A stretch of 64,000 nucleotides of DNA from the NCBI RefSeq assembly GCF_900102025.1, contig NZ_FNAU01000002.1, forward strand, positions 62,001 through 126,000. Reading direction: 5' to 3'. Below, piece by piece: positions 52,292-61,222 of this stretch. Every line of letters starts with the position of its first letter. Within the stretch, counting starts at the first letter, position 1. The translations under genes were made by a program, and so were the position numbers. The stretch is from Actinobaculum suis. Its GTDB lineage: Bacteria > Actinomycetota > Actinomycetes > Actinomycetales > Actinomycetaceae. The notes beneath the pieces were generated by a model that worked only from the letters and a program-made list of their open reading frames with translations, had not been told where the DNA came from and did no database searches.

Positions 52292-53965
52292 ATGAGTGTT
52301 GTACTTACTGCTCCTGCCCGGAAAGGGCGCGTGCCCGAATTATTGCTTTTGGTGGCCGCGCTCGGCTTGGGCCTGCTTGCCTTCTGGCTAGTGTGGGACG
52401 GGCTAGGCAATGACGGTACACCCCCGAAATTTACTTTGCTCGCAGCCGGAGGCGGCCTGTTCGTGCTCATAGTCCATCTGCTTATCCGGTGGATGGTCCC
52501 CTATGCAGACCCGGTGTTGTTCCCGATCGCACTGTGCCTGAATGTGCTCGGCTTGGCCATGATTTATCGGGTGGACGCCGCTGCCGAAACTCTCGGTTCG
52601 CGTTCGCAACTGATTTTGACCGGCGCGGGCCTAGTGCTCTTCGTGCTCACGGTAATGCTCACCCGTAACTATCGGGTTTTGCGTAATTACAAGTGGACTT
52701 CCCTGGCCTGCGGTATTGGCCTGCTGCTTTTGCCCATGCTTCCCGGCATCGGCAGAACTATTAATGGCGCGCGCTTGTGGATCCACATCGCCGGGTTTTC
52801 TTTCCAACCGGCCGAACTTGCCAAAATTTGTTTCGCGATTTTCTTCGCCTCCTACCTGGTAGCCGAACGCGACAATCTTTCCTTGGCCGGCCCGAAATTT
52901 TTAGGGATCCGCTTACCTAAACTTCGCCATATTGTGCCAATTTTGGTGGCCTGGGCGATGTGCATGGGCATCCTGGTGTTCCAGCGCGATTTCGGGACTA
53001 CGCTGCTGTTCTTCGGGCTCTTTGTGGCCATGCTCTGGGTAGCTACGGAACGAGTGAGCTGGTTGGCTATCGGGGCGGTGCTTACGGTAGGCGGCGTCGC
53101 CTTCGTGGCTACCACGGTGCCGCACGTACGAGCACGTTTCGCGGTGTGGCTCGACGCCTTCAACCCTGAGATTTACGAAGGCCGGGGCGGTTCCTACCAG
53201 CTGGTCCAAGCCTGGTTCGGAATGTCTTCCGGAGGTTTGGTAGGTACCGGTTTAGGGCAAGGTCACCCGAATTTGGTATATGCCGCCCAATCTGATTTCA
53301 TTTTCGCTTCCTTTGCGGAAGAAATCGGCCTGATAGGCGTAATGGCAATCCTCTCCCTCTACCTGCTTTTTGTAGGGCGGGGTATGCGTACCGCCATCCA
53401 ATTGCGCGATGGGTTTGGCAAACTTTTGGCCTCCGGGCTTTCCTTCGTGATCGCCATCCAATGTTTCATTGTGATCGGCGGGGTCACGCGGCTCATTCCG
53501 CTTACCGGCCTGGCCCTACCCTTCCTCGCGCAAGGCGGATCCGCCCTAATCTCCAATTGGATCGTCGTCGGCCTGTTGCTCCGCCTCTCCGATTCTTCGC
53601 GCCGCCCCGCCGAAACCACCAGCCAACCCTCCACTGAAGAACTCGAGGCCATCATCAAAGCCAGCGGCCCCGAAACCGGGACGAACAGCGTCGCCTCCGG
53701 GTTGGGCTGGGGAAGCTACAGCAATGGTGGGCAAACGGGCCCGCGCGGTAGCGGGTACGACGACGCACAACCCACGGCGCCGCACGCTTTTGGCGAGCAG
53801 GAAACCGCGCCGAGCGCCCAGGGCGAGCAGGAAACCGCGCCGCGTGGTGGCGGGTACTTGGCGGAGCAGCGTGGCGAGCAGTCAACTATGCCGCGCGGCG
53901 ACTACCCAACGAAACCGGCCGGGGGCCACCAAGCAGAACCGTGGCGAGGAGTGGTGCAACCGTGA
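52292..53965 (+). CDS. rodA: SEDS-family peptidoglycan glycosyltransferase RodA/FtsW
   Basis: This is an integral membrane SEDS protein that polymerises lipid II together with a class B PBP. Conserved features are INGARLWIHIAGFSFQPAEL followed by AKICFAIFFASYLV, VFQRDFGTTLLFFGLF, SDFIFASFAEEIGLIG and GGSALISNWIVVGLLLRLSD. The 557 residues include a C-terminal cytosolic Gly/Gln/Glu/Arg-rich tail (about 440-557) with a repeated GEQETAP unit. The position before pbpA in the pstP-pknB operon matches RodA. The ATG starts 2 bp after the pstP stop. Confidence 0.95.
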   Translation: MSVVLTAPARKGRVPELLLLVAALGLGLLAFWLVWDGLGNDGTPPKFTLLAAGGGLFVLIVHLLIRWMVPYADPVLFPIALCLNVLGLAMIYRVDAAAETLGSRSQLILTGAGLVLFVLTVMLTRNYRVLRNYKWTSLACGIGLLLLPMLPGIGRTINGARLWIHIAGFSFQPAELAKICFAIFFASYLVAERDNLSLAGPKFLGIRLPKLRHIVPILVAWAMCMGILVFQRDFGTTLLFFGLFVAMLWVATERVSWLAIGAVLTVGGVAFVATTVPHVRARFAVWLDAFNPEIYEGRGGSYQLVQAWFGMSSGGLVGTGLGQGHPNLVYAAQSDFIFASFAEEIGLIGVMAILSLYLLFVGRGMRTAIQLRDGFGKLLASGLSFVIAIQCFIVIGGVTRLIPLTGLALPFLAQGGSALISNWIVVGLLLRLSDSSRRPAETTSQPSTEELEAIIKASGPETGTNSVASGLGWGSYSNGGQTGPRGSGYDDAQPTAPHAFGEQETAPSAQGEQETAPRGGGYLAEQRGEQSTMPRGDYPTKPAGGHQAEPWRGVVQP

Positions 53966-55419
53966 ATCGACCGATTCGGCAACTCGTGGCCGTCATTTGC
54001 GTTATGTTCCTGGCCTTGGCGGCGTCTACTACGTATATTCAGTTCTTCCAAGCGAAGTCTTTGAACGCGAACCCGTGGAATGTGCGGGCACTGTACAACC
54101 AGTACGGCACCAAACGCGGGCCGATTATTGTGGGCGGGGAAGCTATTGCCAGTTCCGAACCGGTGAACGATACGTATTCGTTCCAGCGGGTTTACCACCA
54201 AGGTCCGCTCTATTCGAACCTCACCGGATATTTCTCCACCGCTTTTAATTCCATGACGGGCACGGAAGCGGCCATGGATGGAGTACTGGCCGGTTCCGAC
54301 GATTCCTTGGCGATTCAACGCCTGCAGGAATTGTTTACGGGCGCAGAACCGCAGGGCGGCGGCGTCGAACTTACTATTGACCCGCAGTTGCAGGAAGCCG
54401 CGGAAAAGGCGATGGATGGGCAACGCGGCGCCGTGGTGATCGCGGACGCGCACACCGGGGAAATCCTCACTCAATATTCGAGCCCCGGCTACGACCCGAA
54501 CGTGATGGCCGACCATTCGCGCAGTAATGCCGAAAAGGCTTTCGACCAGCTTTCTAAGGATCCGGAAAAGCCCTTGGTGGACCGCGCAACGGGCGGCGAT
54601 CAGTACGCGCCGGGCTCCTCTTTCAAACTGCTTACCGCGGTGGCGATGATCGAAAATTTGGGTTTGACCCCGGATTCTTTGGTGGAAGCTCCGCGCGAAT
54701 ATTCCCCGCCAGGCACCTCGCACGTGATCTACAACCCCGGCCAGTTGGCGTGCGGGGACGGATCCGGGCAGGTAACTCTCAACCAGGCGTTCGCACAATC
54801 TTGTAACACGCCTTTCGCCATTGGCGGCGTGCAAGTAGGTGCGGACGCCATGATCAAGCAGGCGGAGAAGTTCGGGTTCAATGCCCCGCTTACCACGCCC
54901 CTGCCAGTTTCAGCTTCCCGGTTCCCGCAACCGGAAGACGCCGCCGCGTTGGCCATGGATTCCTTCGGTCAGCGGGACATCCGCGTCACCCCGATGCAGA
55001 TGACGATGATCGCCATGGCGATCGCGAACGACGGCGAACTTATGCGGCCCCATCTGGTGAAAAGAACCTTGACGGCTGATCTCGAACCGATCTCGGAAAC
55101 CAAACCGGAATCGATGGGAAGGGCCATGAGTAAAGACACCGCGCATTACATGCAGGTGATGATGTCGGATGAGGTCAAGAACGGTACCGGGCATCGCGCC
55201 GCCATCGAAGGGGTGGATGTGCAAGGCAAAACCGGAACCGCGGAGATTGATGCGAACACTCCGCCGCATACGTGGTTCGTGGCTAATGCCAGCATTAATG
55301 GTCGCACTTATTCGATCACCGTTTTGGTGGAGAATTCCGGGCATGCTGGATGGTATGGGGATGGGGGTTCGGTAAGTGCACCCATCGCGAAGAAGATTCT
55401 GGAAACTAAGCTGAGCTAG
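53962..55419 (+). CDS. pbpA: Class B penicillin-binding protein PbpA
   Basis: This monofunctional transpeptidase pairs with RodA. A membrane anchor at the N-terminus (about 7-27, LVAVICVMFLALAASTTYIQ) is followed by a short N-terminal domain and the transpeptidase domain. The catalytic motifs are SSFK in QYAPGSSFKLLTAVAM, SCN in FAQSCNTPFAIG, and KTGT in VQGKTGTAEIDANTPPHTWF. The GTG at 53962 overlaps the rodA stop as GTGA with GAGGAG upstream, so the 485-residue version is preferred over a start at 53941. Confidence 0.95.
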   Translation: MNRPIRQLVAVICVMFLALAASTTYIQFFQAKSLNANPWNVRALYNQYGTKRGPIIVGGEAIASSEPVNDTYSFQRVYHQGPLYSNLTGYFSTAFNSMTGTEAAMDGVLAGSDDSLAIQRLQELFTGAEPQGGGVELTIDPQLQEAAEKAMDGQRGAVVIADAHTGEILTQYSSPGYDPNVMADHSRSNAEKAFDQLSKDPEKPLVDRATGGDQYAPGSSFKLLTAVAMIENLGLTPDSLVEAPREYSPPGTSHVIYNPGQLACGDGSGQVTLNQAFAQSCNTPFAIGGVQVGADAMIKQAEKFGFNAPLTTPLPVSASRFPQPEDAAALAMDSFGQRDIRVTPMQMTMIAMAIANDGELMRPHLVKRTLTADLEPISETKPESMGRAMSKDTAHYMQVMMSDEVKNGTGHRAAIEGVDVQGKTGTAEIDANTPPHTWFVANASINGRTYSITVLVENSGHAGWYGDGGSVSAPIAKKILETKLS

Positions 55420-55476
55420 GCTCAAGGAAAACGATGCACAGGCAAGGAACAACGGCAACAAGGAAGGTGACGCGAC

Positions 55477-57462
55477 GTGACTGAAATCCCCCGCGTACTC
55501 GGAAGCCGATACGAAGTCGGAGACCTTATCGGGCGCGGTGGCATGGCCGAAGTACACCGCGGTTATGACACCCGGCTCTCTCGCACCGTCGCGATTAAAA
55601 TCTTGCGCGCGGATTTGGCACAAGATGCCACATTCTTGGCGCGGTTCCGGCGCGAAGCGCAATCGGCGGCGGCGCTCAACCATCCCTCGATTGTGTCCGT
55701 GTATGACACCGGTGAAGAATCCGTAGTTTCCGCTACCGGCCAGCGCGTTCCTCTGCCATATATCGTTATGGAACTGGTGAAGGGACGCACGGTTGCCTCC
55801 CTGCTGGAGGGCGGGGATCCGGTACCGATCGGGGAAGCCGTGCAGATTGTGGTAGGCGTGCTTGCCGCCCTCGAATATTCGCACCGGGAAGGGATCATCC
55901 ACCGCGATATTAAACCGGGCAATATCATGCTCACCACGGACGGCAAGGTAAAGGTGATGGACTTCGGGATCGCCCGGGCTATTGCCGATTCTGCCGCCAC
56001 CATGACGCAAACCAACTCGGTGGTAGGTACCGCCCAATATCTTTCCCCAGAGCAAGCCCGCGGCGAAGTGGTGGATGCACGATCTGACCTGTACTCCACC
56101 GGCTGCGTGCTTTATGAACTCTTGACGGGCCGGCCGCCTTTCGTGGGTGATTCCGCAGTGGCCGTGGCCTACCAGCACGTTTCGGAAACCCCGCAACCGG
56201 CCTCGCAAATCGCTCCCGATATTCCGGATGCGATTGACCGCGTAATCATGAAGGCTTTGGCCAAGAACCGCGAAGAGCGTTACCAAACGGCCGCCGAATT
56301 CCGCAACGATCTGCTCGCGGCGGCACGCGGCGAGGGCGTTTCCGCCCCCGCCGTCGGTTCGTGGGCGGCCGGGGCCGCGGGTGCTGCCGCCGGGCTCGCC
56401 GCCGGTGCGGCCACGCAAGCTTATGGTGCCCAGGCCGGGGCTCCTACCCAGGCTTATGGCGCACCCACCCAGGCGTACGGGGCACAAACCGCCCAACAGT
56501 ACGCGGGCGCCGGCCCCTACGGGGCCGCCGGATACCCCACCAACCAGCAGCTTACGCAAAATACGGCCACCCAGGCCGCGGTGGGAGGTAAAGAGGAAGA
56601 AGAATCGCCGGCCAAGAAGAGCCGTTGGGCCATCTGGTTGGCTGTGGTACTCCTCGTGGTTGCTGCCGCGGTGGGTGCCTGGTTGATTTGGGGTAATAAG
56701 AGCCCCGAACCCGAGCCGACTCCAACTGCCACCCAAGCCCAGTTGGTATCCGTACCGGATCTGGCAGGCATGACGGAATCTCAAGCCAAGCGAGAAGTGG
56801 AAAACGCTGGTCTAGTGTTCAAGCGCGGCACCGATCAGGCTTCCGATTCGATAGCCAAGGGTGAATTTGTTTCCGCCGATCCGGCAGTGGGTGCCCGCGT
56901 GGAGGCCGGTTCTACGGTGACGGTGCGTTTCTCCTCCGGGCCTTCGGCAGTGACCGTCCCGGACGTAACGGGCATGACTTTCGAACAGGCACGTTCGGCC
57001 TTGGAGAACGCGAATCTTTCTATTGGCGACCAGCAGCAGGTGAATGATCCGAGTACCGCGAAGGATCGGATTGTAGCTACCGTGCCGGCATCCGGAGAAC
57101 GCGTTTCGCCCAATACGCAGGTCACCGTACATATTTCCACGGGCCTGACCACCGTGCCGGATGTGACGGGAATGAGCCCCGCTTCGGCGCAGCAAGAGCT
57201 TTCTGCGGCTGGATTGACGGTTATCAACCAGATCGAACAGCCGGTGCAGGACGAGTCTTTGCATAACGTGGTGGTCGATACTTCGATTGAAGCAGGCCGC
57301 GCGGTATCCCAGGGCACGCAGGTGACGATCTACGTGGGTAACTACCGGCAACCCGCGCCAGAGCCCACCCGCGAGCCCGGCGTGCCGCAACAGCCGGGTG
57401 AAAACGGCCGGCCCACCGAGCAACCGGAGCCCAGCCCCACCCCCACCCAGGGGCAAAACTAG
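55477..57462 (+). CDS. pknB: Ser/Thr protein kinase PknB with three PASTA domains
   Basis: This is a receptor-type kinase of cell-wall growth. The kinase domain (about 1-275) has GRGGMAEVHRGYD, the lysine in VAIKIL, the catalytic HRDIKPGNIM and DFGIAR, and an activation loop with TMTQTNSVVGTAQYLSPEQA containing the usual threonines. A Gly/Ala/Gln/Tyr linker, one membrane segment (about 387-408, AIWLAVVLLVVAAAVGAWLI) and three PASTA domains follow (starting near VPDLAGMT, VPDVTGMTFEQ and VPDVTGMSPAS). The tail is Pro/Glu/Thr-rich. Relatives often carry pknA just before pknB; here pbpA is followed directly by this single kinase. The GTG start follows GGAAGGTG. Confidence 0.96.
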   Translation: MTEIPRVLGSRYEVGDLIGRGGMAEVHRGYDTRLSRTVAIKILRADLAQDATFLARFRREAQSAAALNHPSIVSVYDTGEESVVSATGQRVPLPYIVMELVKGRTVASLLEGGDPVPIGEAVQIVVGVLAALEYSHREGIIHRDIKPGNIMLTTDGKVKVMDFGIARAIADSAATMTQTNSVVGTAQYLSPEQARGEVVDARSDLYSTGCVLYELLTGRPPFVGDSAVAVAYQHVSETPQPASQIAPDIPDAIDRVIMKALAKNREERYQTAAEFRNDLLAAARGEGVSAPAVGSWAAGAAGAAAGLAAGAATQAYGAQAGAPTQAYGAPTQAYGAQTAQQYAGAGPYGAAGYPTNQQLTQNTATQAAVGGKEEEESPAKKSRWAIWLAVVLLVVAAAVGAWLIWGNKSPEPEPTPTATQAQLVSVPDLAGMTESQAKREVENAGLVFKRGTDQASDSIAKGEFVSADPAVGARVEAGSTVTVRFSSGPSAVTVPDVTGMTFEQARSALENANLSIGDQQQVNDPSTAKDRIVATVPASGERVSPNTQVTVHISTGLTTVPDVTGMSPASAQQELSAAGLTVINQIEQPVQDESLHNVVVDTSIEAGRAVSQGTQVTIYVGNYRQPAPEPTREPGVPQQPGENGRPTEQPEPSPTPTQGQN

Positions 57463-57616
57463 CGCAGAGCTAGTGCGGAGCTAGCACGGTACTAGCTGGT
57501 ACGGAACGGGTTAGCACTGAACTAGCTGGTATAGGACCAGCTGGTACGGAACTAGCTAGCACCGAACTGAGTACTAGTAGGTACCGAACTAGCTGGCGCG
57601 AAACTAGCTGGCACAG
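57463..57616. repeat. Degenerate ~15-bp repeats (GAACTAGCTGGYAC)
   Basis: About nine imperfect copies of GAACTAGCTGGTAC with variable spacing (14-22 bp) fill the space between the pknB stop and its terminator. The CTAG/AGCT core is palindromic in most copies. Confidence 0.7.
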
Positions 57617-57624
57617 CGAAAAGA

Positions 57625-57670
57625 AACGGGTCCCCCGCGGCGAAAAAGCACGCGGGGGACCCGTTGTTTA
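57625..57670. terminator. Terminator between pknB and the sortase operon
   Basis: A perfect 15-bp stem (AACGGGTCCCCCGCG with its reverse complement) has an 11-nt loop. TTGTTTATTGG follows on the plus strand. It lies between converging genes and may serve both. Confidence 0.88.
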
Positions 57671-57707
57671 TTGGTCGCTATTTTGAGTAGCTGGTCTGGG
57701 TTGCTAT

Positions 57708-57875
57708 TTATTGCATATCCGGGCTGATCGTGGTGTCGATCGGCCGGATGAGTTCGTTGAGATACGGGAAAAGGTGCTCAAACAGGCCGTAGATGATAGC
57801 CGCCAAAATAATGATGACCTCGATGACCTTGAACCAAGTTGGGCCAGGTAGGTGCCGCCAAATCCATCCGTACAC
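57708..57875 (-). CDS. Small single-pass membrane protein downstream of sortase
   Basis: This 55-residue protein starts at a GTG (57875) 4 bp after the sortase stop codon, with AAGGGAAAG upstream. It begins MYGWIWRHLPGPTWFKVIEV and continues with a hydrophobic stretch (IIILAAIIYGLFEHLFPYL). Short proteins with the same WIWRHLPGPTW opening occur next to class E sortase genes in other actinobacteria. Its function is unknown; a role with the sortase is suggested only by coupling. Confidence 0.8.
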   Translation of the reverse strand: MYGWIWRHLPGPTWFKVIEVIIILAAIIYGLFEHLFPYLNELIRPIDTTISPDMQ

Positions 57876-57879
57876 GTTC

Positions 57880-59187
57880 TTACTTTCCCTTCACGAGTTC
57901 TTCCGGTTTGCCGTCATGCGGATCTACCCAGTGATCAAACTGCGCGTACACAATCCAGCGCTCATTAGAAACATAGGGCGGGTGGCAAGTGGTGATAGTC
58001 ATCATCCGTTTCTCGGCCGGCAGTTCCGGATGCCCCGGATTCGGGGATAGAACTTCCGTAGCCGTGGGTTGGACGATATCCGAGCCCACCATCTTGTACA
58101 CGTAGTAGGCGTCTTCAGTTTGCACGATGATGGAATCACCTTCGCGCATCTTGTCTACATCACGCATTGCCGCCCCGTAGGTTTGCCGGTGCGCGGTGAT
58201 CGCGTAATTGCCTACTTCGCCCACATACTGGGTTTCCGGGTAATGGCCAAAACTCCCGGTATCAATAATGTTTTCCAGATCCACGCCATATTTGATCGTG
58301 TAGGCCCAATCTTTCCCAAATTCTGGGATGTAGATGATGCCTTCAATATCGCCTTCGGTGGTGTAGTGCCGGGCGGGCGGTGGATCGTCGTAGCGCGGGG
58401 TACCGATTCGCTCTTGGGCATTCGGATCTCCCCACGCGTGCTGGGCTTGCTCGACCTGTTTCGCTTGGTCTTTATTAGCCCCCAAATCGGTGTAGTAGAG
58501 CTGCCAAAAAATAAAGAGTCCCACTAGCACGCCCAGGGTAATAAGAATCTCCCCGATAACGCCCAGAAGCCTACTGAAGAAACTTCCCCGCCGGCGCGGT
58601 GTGGTGGGAGCCGGGCCAGCTACTGCTGCCGAGTGAGCGGCGGCGCTATAATCGAAACTCGTGTCTTGCTCCCAATCTGCAAAAGCTACCGACGCCGGTT
58701 GTGTTTGCGGAGCTGGAGCCCCACGATATTCGCTTCCGCTTTGTGAGGTGTATGCGGGAGCATATTGCGTGGCATACGGATCCGGTTGGCCGGCGTATCC
58801 GGTGCCGTAACCACCAGCGTACGGATCGTTTTGGTACGGGTAATTTTGGTACGGATCGTTTTGGTACGGGTAATTTTGGTACGGATCGTTTTGGTACGGG
58901 TTGTTGGTGCCACTTTGGTACGGGCTACCAGCACCGTTTTGGTAGGGACTCCCGGCTGTGCCCTCATACGGGTTGCCGGTTCCGTAAGAATTACCGGTAC
59001 CGTAAGGGTCACCGGCGTCGTAAGGATTTGCGGAACCTGATTGCGAACCCGTGCCGTACGGATTACCGGCGTCGTAGGGACTACCGGCACCGTAGGGGCC
59101 ACCGGCGCCTTGCGGGGAGCTAGCGTTGGCTTGCCACGCGTGTCGGCCGCCCAGGGGATCCCCGGAAGCGTTATTTCTTCCCGACAT
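57880..59187 (-). CDS. Class E sortase
   Basis: This membrane-anchored transpeptidase cuts sorting signals and attaches proteins to the cell wall. Class E sortases are housekeeping sortases of actinobacteria, often preferring LAxTG. The catalytic residues are His in GNYAITAHRQTYGAAM, Cys in MMTITTCHPPY and Arg in SNERWIVYAQF. One membrane segment (about 216-238, VIGEILITLGVLVGLFIFWQ) precedes the domain. The N-terminal ~200 residues are a Gly/Asn/Pro/Tyr/Gln-rich cytosolic segment with NPY/DPYQN repeats, partly from a 30-bp tandem repeat. The total of 435 residues exceeds the usual ~250. No sorting substrate is seen in this window. Confidence 0.92.
   Translation of the reverse strand: MSGRNNASGDPLGGRHAWQANASSPQGAGGPYGAGSPYDAGNPYGTGSQSGSANPYDAGDPYGTGNSYGTGNPYEGTAGSPYQNGAGSPYQSGTNNPYQNDPYQNYPYQNDPYQNYPYQNDPYAGGYGTGYAGQPDPYATQYAPAYTSQSGSEYRGAPAPQTQPASVAFADWEQDTSFDYSAAAHSAAVAGPAPTTPRRRGSFFSRLLGVIGEILITLGVLVGLFIFWQLYYTDLGANKDQAKQVEQAQHAWGDPNAQERIGTPRYDDPPPARHYTTEGDIEGIIYIPEFGKDWAYTIKYGVDLENIIDTGSFGHYPETQYVGEVGNYAITAHRQTYGAAMRDVDKMREGDSIIVQTEDAYYVYKMVGSDIVQPTATEVLSPNPGHPELPAEKRMMTITTCHPPYVSNERWIVYAQFDHWVDPHDGKPEELVKGK
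58821..58910. repeat. 30-bp tandem repeat in the sortase gene
   Basis: Two identical 30-bp units (58821-58850 and 58851-58880) are followed by a third (58881-58910) that matches over its first 20 bp and then diverges. On the coding strand they give repeated QNDPYQNYPY-type peptides. Confidence 0.9.
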
Positions 59188-59675
59188 GAGACTCCAATCT
59201 GAGATAACTTCGCTCAGGATAGACCTTGTAAATTAGCGGGCGCAGTAATGACGCGCGCATTTCGCCTAAAGCAGCCCATGTAACGCAAAATAACGGCAAA
59301 ACGGGACTTTGCGGCAGATAATGCCAAAGCGGCGTTTTCCGGCTTAACACGGTGGCGGGGTGCGGTGGTGACGTGCGATAGCGAGGAAGCGGGGTGCGCT
59401 TCCGCGGTGGCGGGGCGGTGAGCTCGCGGCATAGCGGTGTGGTGACATGGCGGTGTGGTGACATGGCATTATGGTGAGGCGGCGGCGTGGTTCTGCGCCG
59501 GCGAGGCGGGGTGATGGCGAGGCGGCCGGATAGTTGGCACCATAGCTTGCACCAGAGTATCTCGCGGCTGTGCGCAAAGCCACGAAGGTGGAAGTCTGCA
59601 TAGAAAGTGTGGAAAACCGCCACTTTAGCTAAGCTAGTCCGAGTAGCTCTAAGGCCTGGATGGGAAAGGGACACG
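59188..59675. other. Divergent spacer sortase-crgA
   Basis: This 488-bp spacer should hold promoters for the sortase operon (minus) and crgA (plus). Its middle is G-rich on the plus strand, with GTGGTGACATGG words. A perfect 16-bp tandem duplication, CGGTGTGGTGACATGG, occupies 59435-59466. No gene is supported. Confidence 0.45.
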
Positions 59676-60080
59676 ATGGCAAGAACTGACGATCTCGATA
59701 GCGAGCTCTCCACACCTGCTGCTGAGGCTGTTGATGAGCAAGGTGAGGTGACGGAAACTCGCCGTCGTTCGAAGACTCGCCATCGTCGTACTGTGCGTGC
59801 TTCCGAAAAGCGCCGCCCGGGTACCAAAGCGGATCAAGAAAAGCGGGCGCAAGCTGAAAAAGAAGCTGCGAGCAAGCCAAAGGTACCGCGCGGAAAGCGC
59901 CGTTCGCCCAGCTGGTGGGCGCCGGTAATGTGCACACTAATGATCGTAGGCCTGATCTTTATTGTGGTGGCCTACGTTTCCGGCCTGGCATTCCCCATTC
60001 CCGGGATCGGGCAAGGAAATCTCTTCATTGGTTTCGGTGTGCTCATCGTTGGCTTCCTCATGACCATGGGGTGGCGGTAG
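59676..60080 (+). CDS. crgA: Cell division protein CrgA
   Basis: CrgA is a small two-pass membrane protein that coordinates septal cell-wall synthesis in actinobacteria. The ~80-residue N-terminal part is charged (many Arg, Lys, Glu). The family part reads SWWAPVMCTLMIVGLIFIVV, AYVSGLAFPIPGIGQGNLFI and GFGVLIVGFLMTMGWR, with both membrane segments. The 134-residue length is somewhat above typical because of the N-terminal extension. The ATG at 59676 follows GGGAAAGGG. Confidence 0.96.
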   Translation: MARTDDLDSELSTPAAEAVDEQGEVTETRRRSKTRHRRTVRASEKRRPGTKADQEKRAQAEKEAASKPKVPRGKRRSPSWWAPVMCTLMIVGLIFIVVAYVSGLAFPIPGIGQGNLFIGFGVLIVGFLMTMGWR

Positions 60081-60308
60081 TAGATTTTCGCCACCTGCCT
60101 TGCGGTAGCGGTTTTCTGTACCGGCCAGGTTCTGAAGCGTCAAGTATTGATCGGTGCCGTGGCAACATGCCATAACCTGTACCACTGCACGCCTGCTATC
60201 TAAGCGGAGCTGAGCGCATACAAACTCGCTAAACACCCAGGGCCCGGAACAAATATCTGCGTGGCTCACGCGTACTTTCTCGGATAATAAGCAGGTAACC
60301 AAAGCACG

Positions 60309-60459
60309 ATCGGTACTCTCATAGAGCGCGACACCAGATTCACGATCCTTCTACTCCGAGTACTACCTCGACGCCGTAGTCGAAGAACTCAACGACCGGC
60401 CACGCAAAACACGAAACTGGGAAATCGTCAGAAAAATATTTGAAATCATCAACACTTAA
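60309..60459 (+). pseudogene. IS30-family transposase remnant
   Basis: Two short pieces of a transposase lie in different frames. The first (60309-60350) reads IGTLIERDTRFTIL, like the DDE-domain strand of IS30 transposases. The second (60349-60459) reads FYSEYYLDAVVEELNDRPRK then TRNWEIVRKIFEIINT and a stop, the usual C-terminus. The middle of the DDE domain is deleted and there is no start. No terminal inverted repeats could be recognised. It marks a site of past insertion just before the AT-rich island. Confidence 0.75.
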
Positions 60460-60772
60460 CCAGCGTAACCATCACTACGATTTCCCTACCCACGACTTCA
60501 ATAACCTGATGGCGCTGTATAAACCCTGCCCGCTCATCGCATCTCCGCGTTGGACGTAAATCGCCGGCGGAATGGCAGGTCGGCTAAGCATGATTCGCTC
60601 GGGTAGGGTGATTGAATTTCTAGCGGCGTGTCGACTGGACAGAGGGCTCGGTCTGCCTCCTGTAAAAAGCTTGAATCAAACGAGGAATTTAACATGCACG
60701 TTATCCATTGACGCTAGGAATCAGGAAGGACTAGGCCTGCACCATCGCTTTAGTGTGATTTAGGGGACAGTC
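60460..60772. other. Spacer before the secreted-protein island
   Basis: This 313-bp stretch between the IS30 remnant and the secreted protein gene shows no supported gene. Base composition becomes AT-richer towards the right. The putative promoter of the secreted-protein gene should be in its last ~100 bp, but none is clear. Confidence 0.35.
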
Positions 60773-61222
60773 ATGTTGTTGTCGAAGAAGACATGCTCCG
60801 GCGTGGTAGCTGTCATTCTTTTCTTTCTGTTTTCAACGGGAGTACCTGCCTACGCGGCAACTAACGGGAATCCTATAGATCCGAGCATCGAAACAGGGCA
60901 GGACTCGTATGTTGGGAATTTAGATGATAGTCCGGTACGGTCTCATGCCCTAGCTGGCGGTAGCCTTCTTGGTGCTGATAGAAAAAGCACTTTTGCACTG
61001 CGGGCAAACACATTTGTTGGAAAAGTTACGGCTCACTGGCCACATAAATCTGGTAGCCAGGCTTCGGGGCATGTGACATGGGAGTTGAAATGGGGTTCGG
61101 CTCCAAAGCTGAGAACAACATCAGAACTGTGGAGCTATAGCAACGGAAGTTGGGTCAAACGCGCAACAGCGACCGCAACGGTGTGGCATGTTTGTGACAA
61201 CAGAACGGTTAGACATGCCTGA
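60773..61222 (+). CDS. Small secreted protein, unrecognised
   Basis: This 149-residue protein has a clear Sec signal peptide (MLLSKKTCSGVVAVILFFLF then STGVPAYA, cleaved after AYA at about residue 28). The mature part is ~120 residues with several Trp and Ser/Thr-rich strands (AHWPHKSGSQASGHVTWELK, then WGS), which suggests a small beta-sheet protein, and it ends WHVCDNRTVRHA. The general layout recalls small secreted bacteriocin-like proteins, but no family motif is recognised. The ATG follows TAGGGGA. Codon use and base composition are AT-richer than the neighbours. The 3' end overlaps the next gene by 8 bp. Confidence 0.65.
   Translation: MLLSKKTCSGVVAVILFFLFSTGVPAYAATNGNPIDPSIETGQDSYVGNLDDSPVRSHALAGGSLLGADRKSTFALRANTFVGKVTAHWPHKSGSQASGHVTWELKWGSAPKLRTTSELWSYSNGSWVKRATATATVWHVCDNRTVRHA

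Noticed and set aside
54910-56784. Long open frame (624 codons) on the minus strand over pbpA and pknB
   Set aside because: It is antisense to two clearly conserved genes, has no family features and is explained by codon bias. Similar antisense frames over gyrB (34111-35289) and DUF6049/pseudokinase (9698-10309) were dismissed for the same reason.
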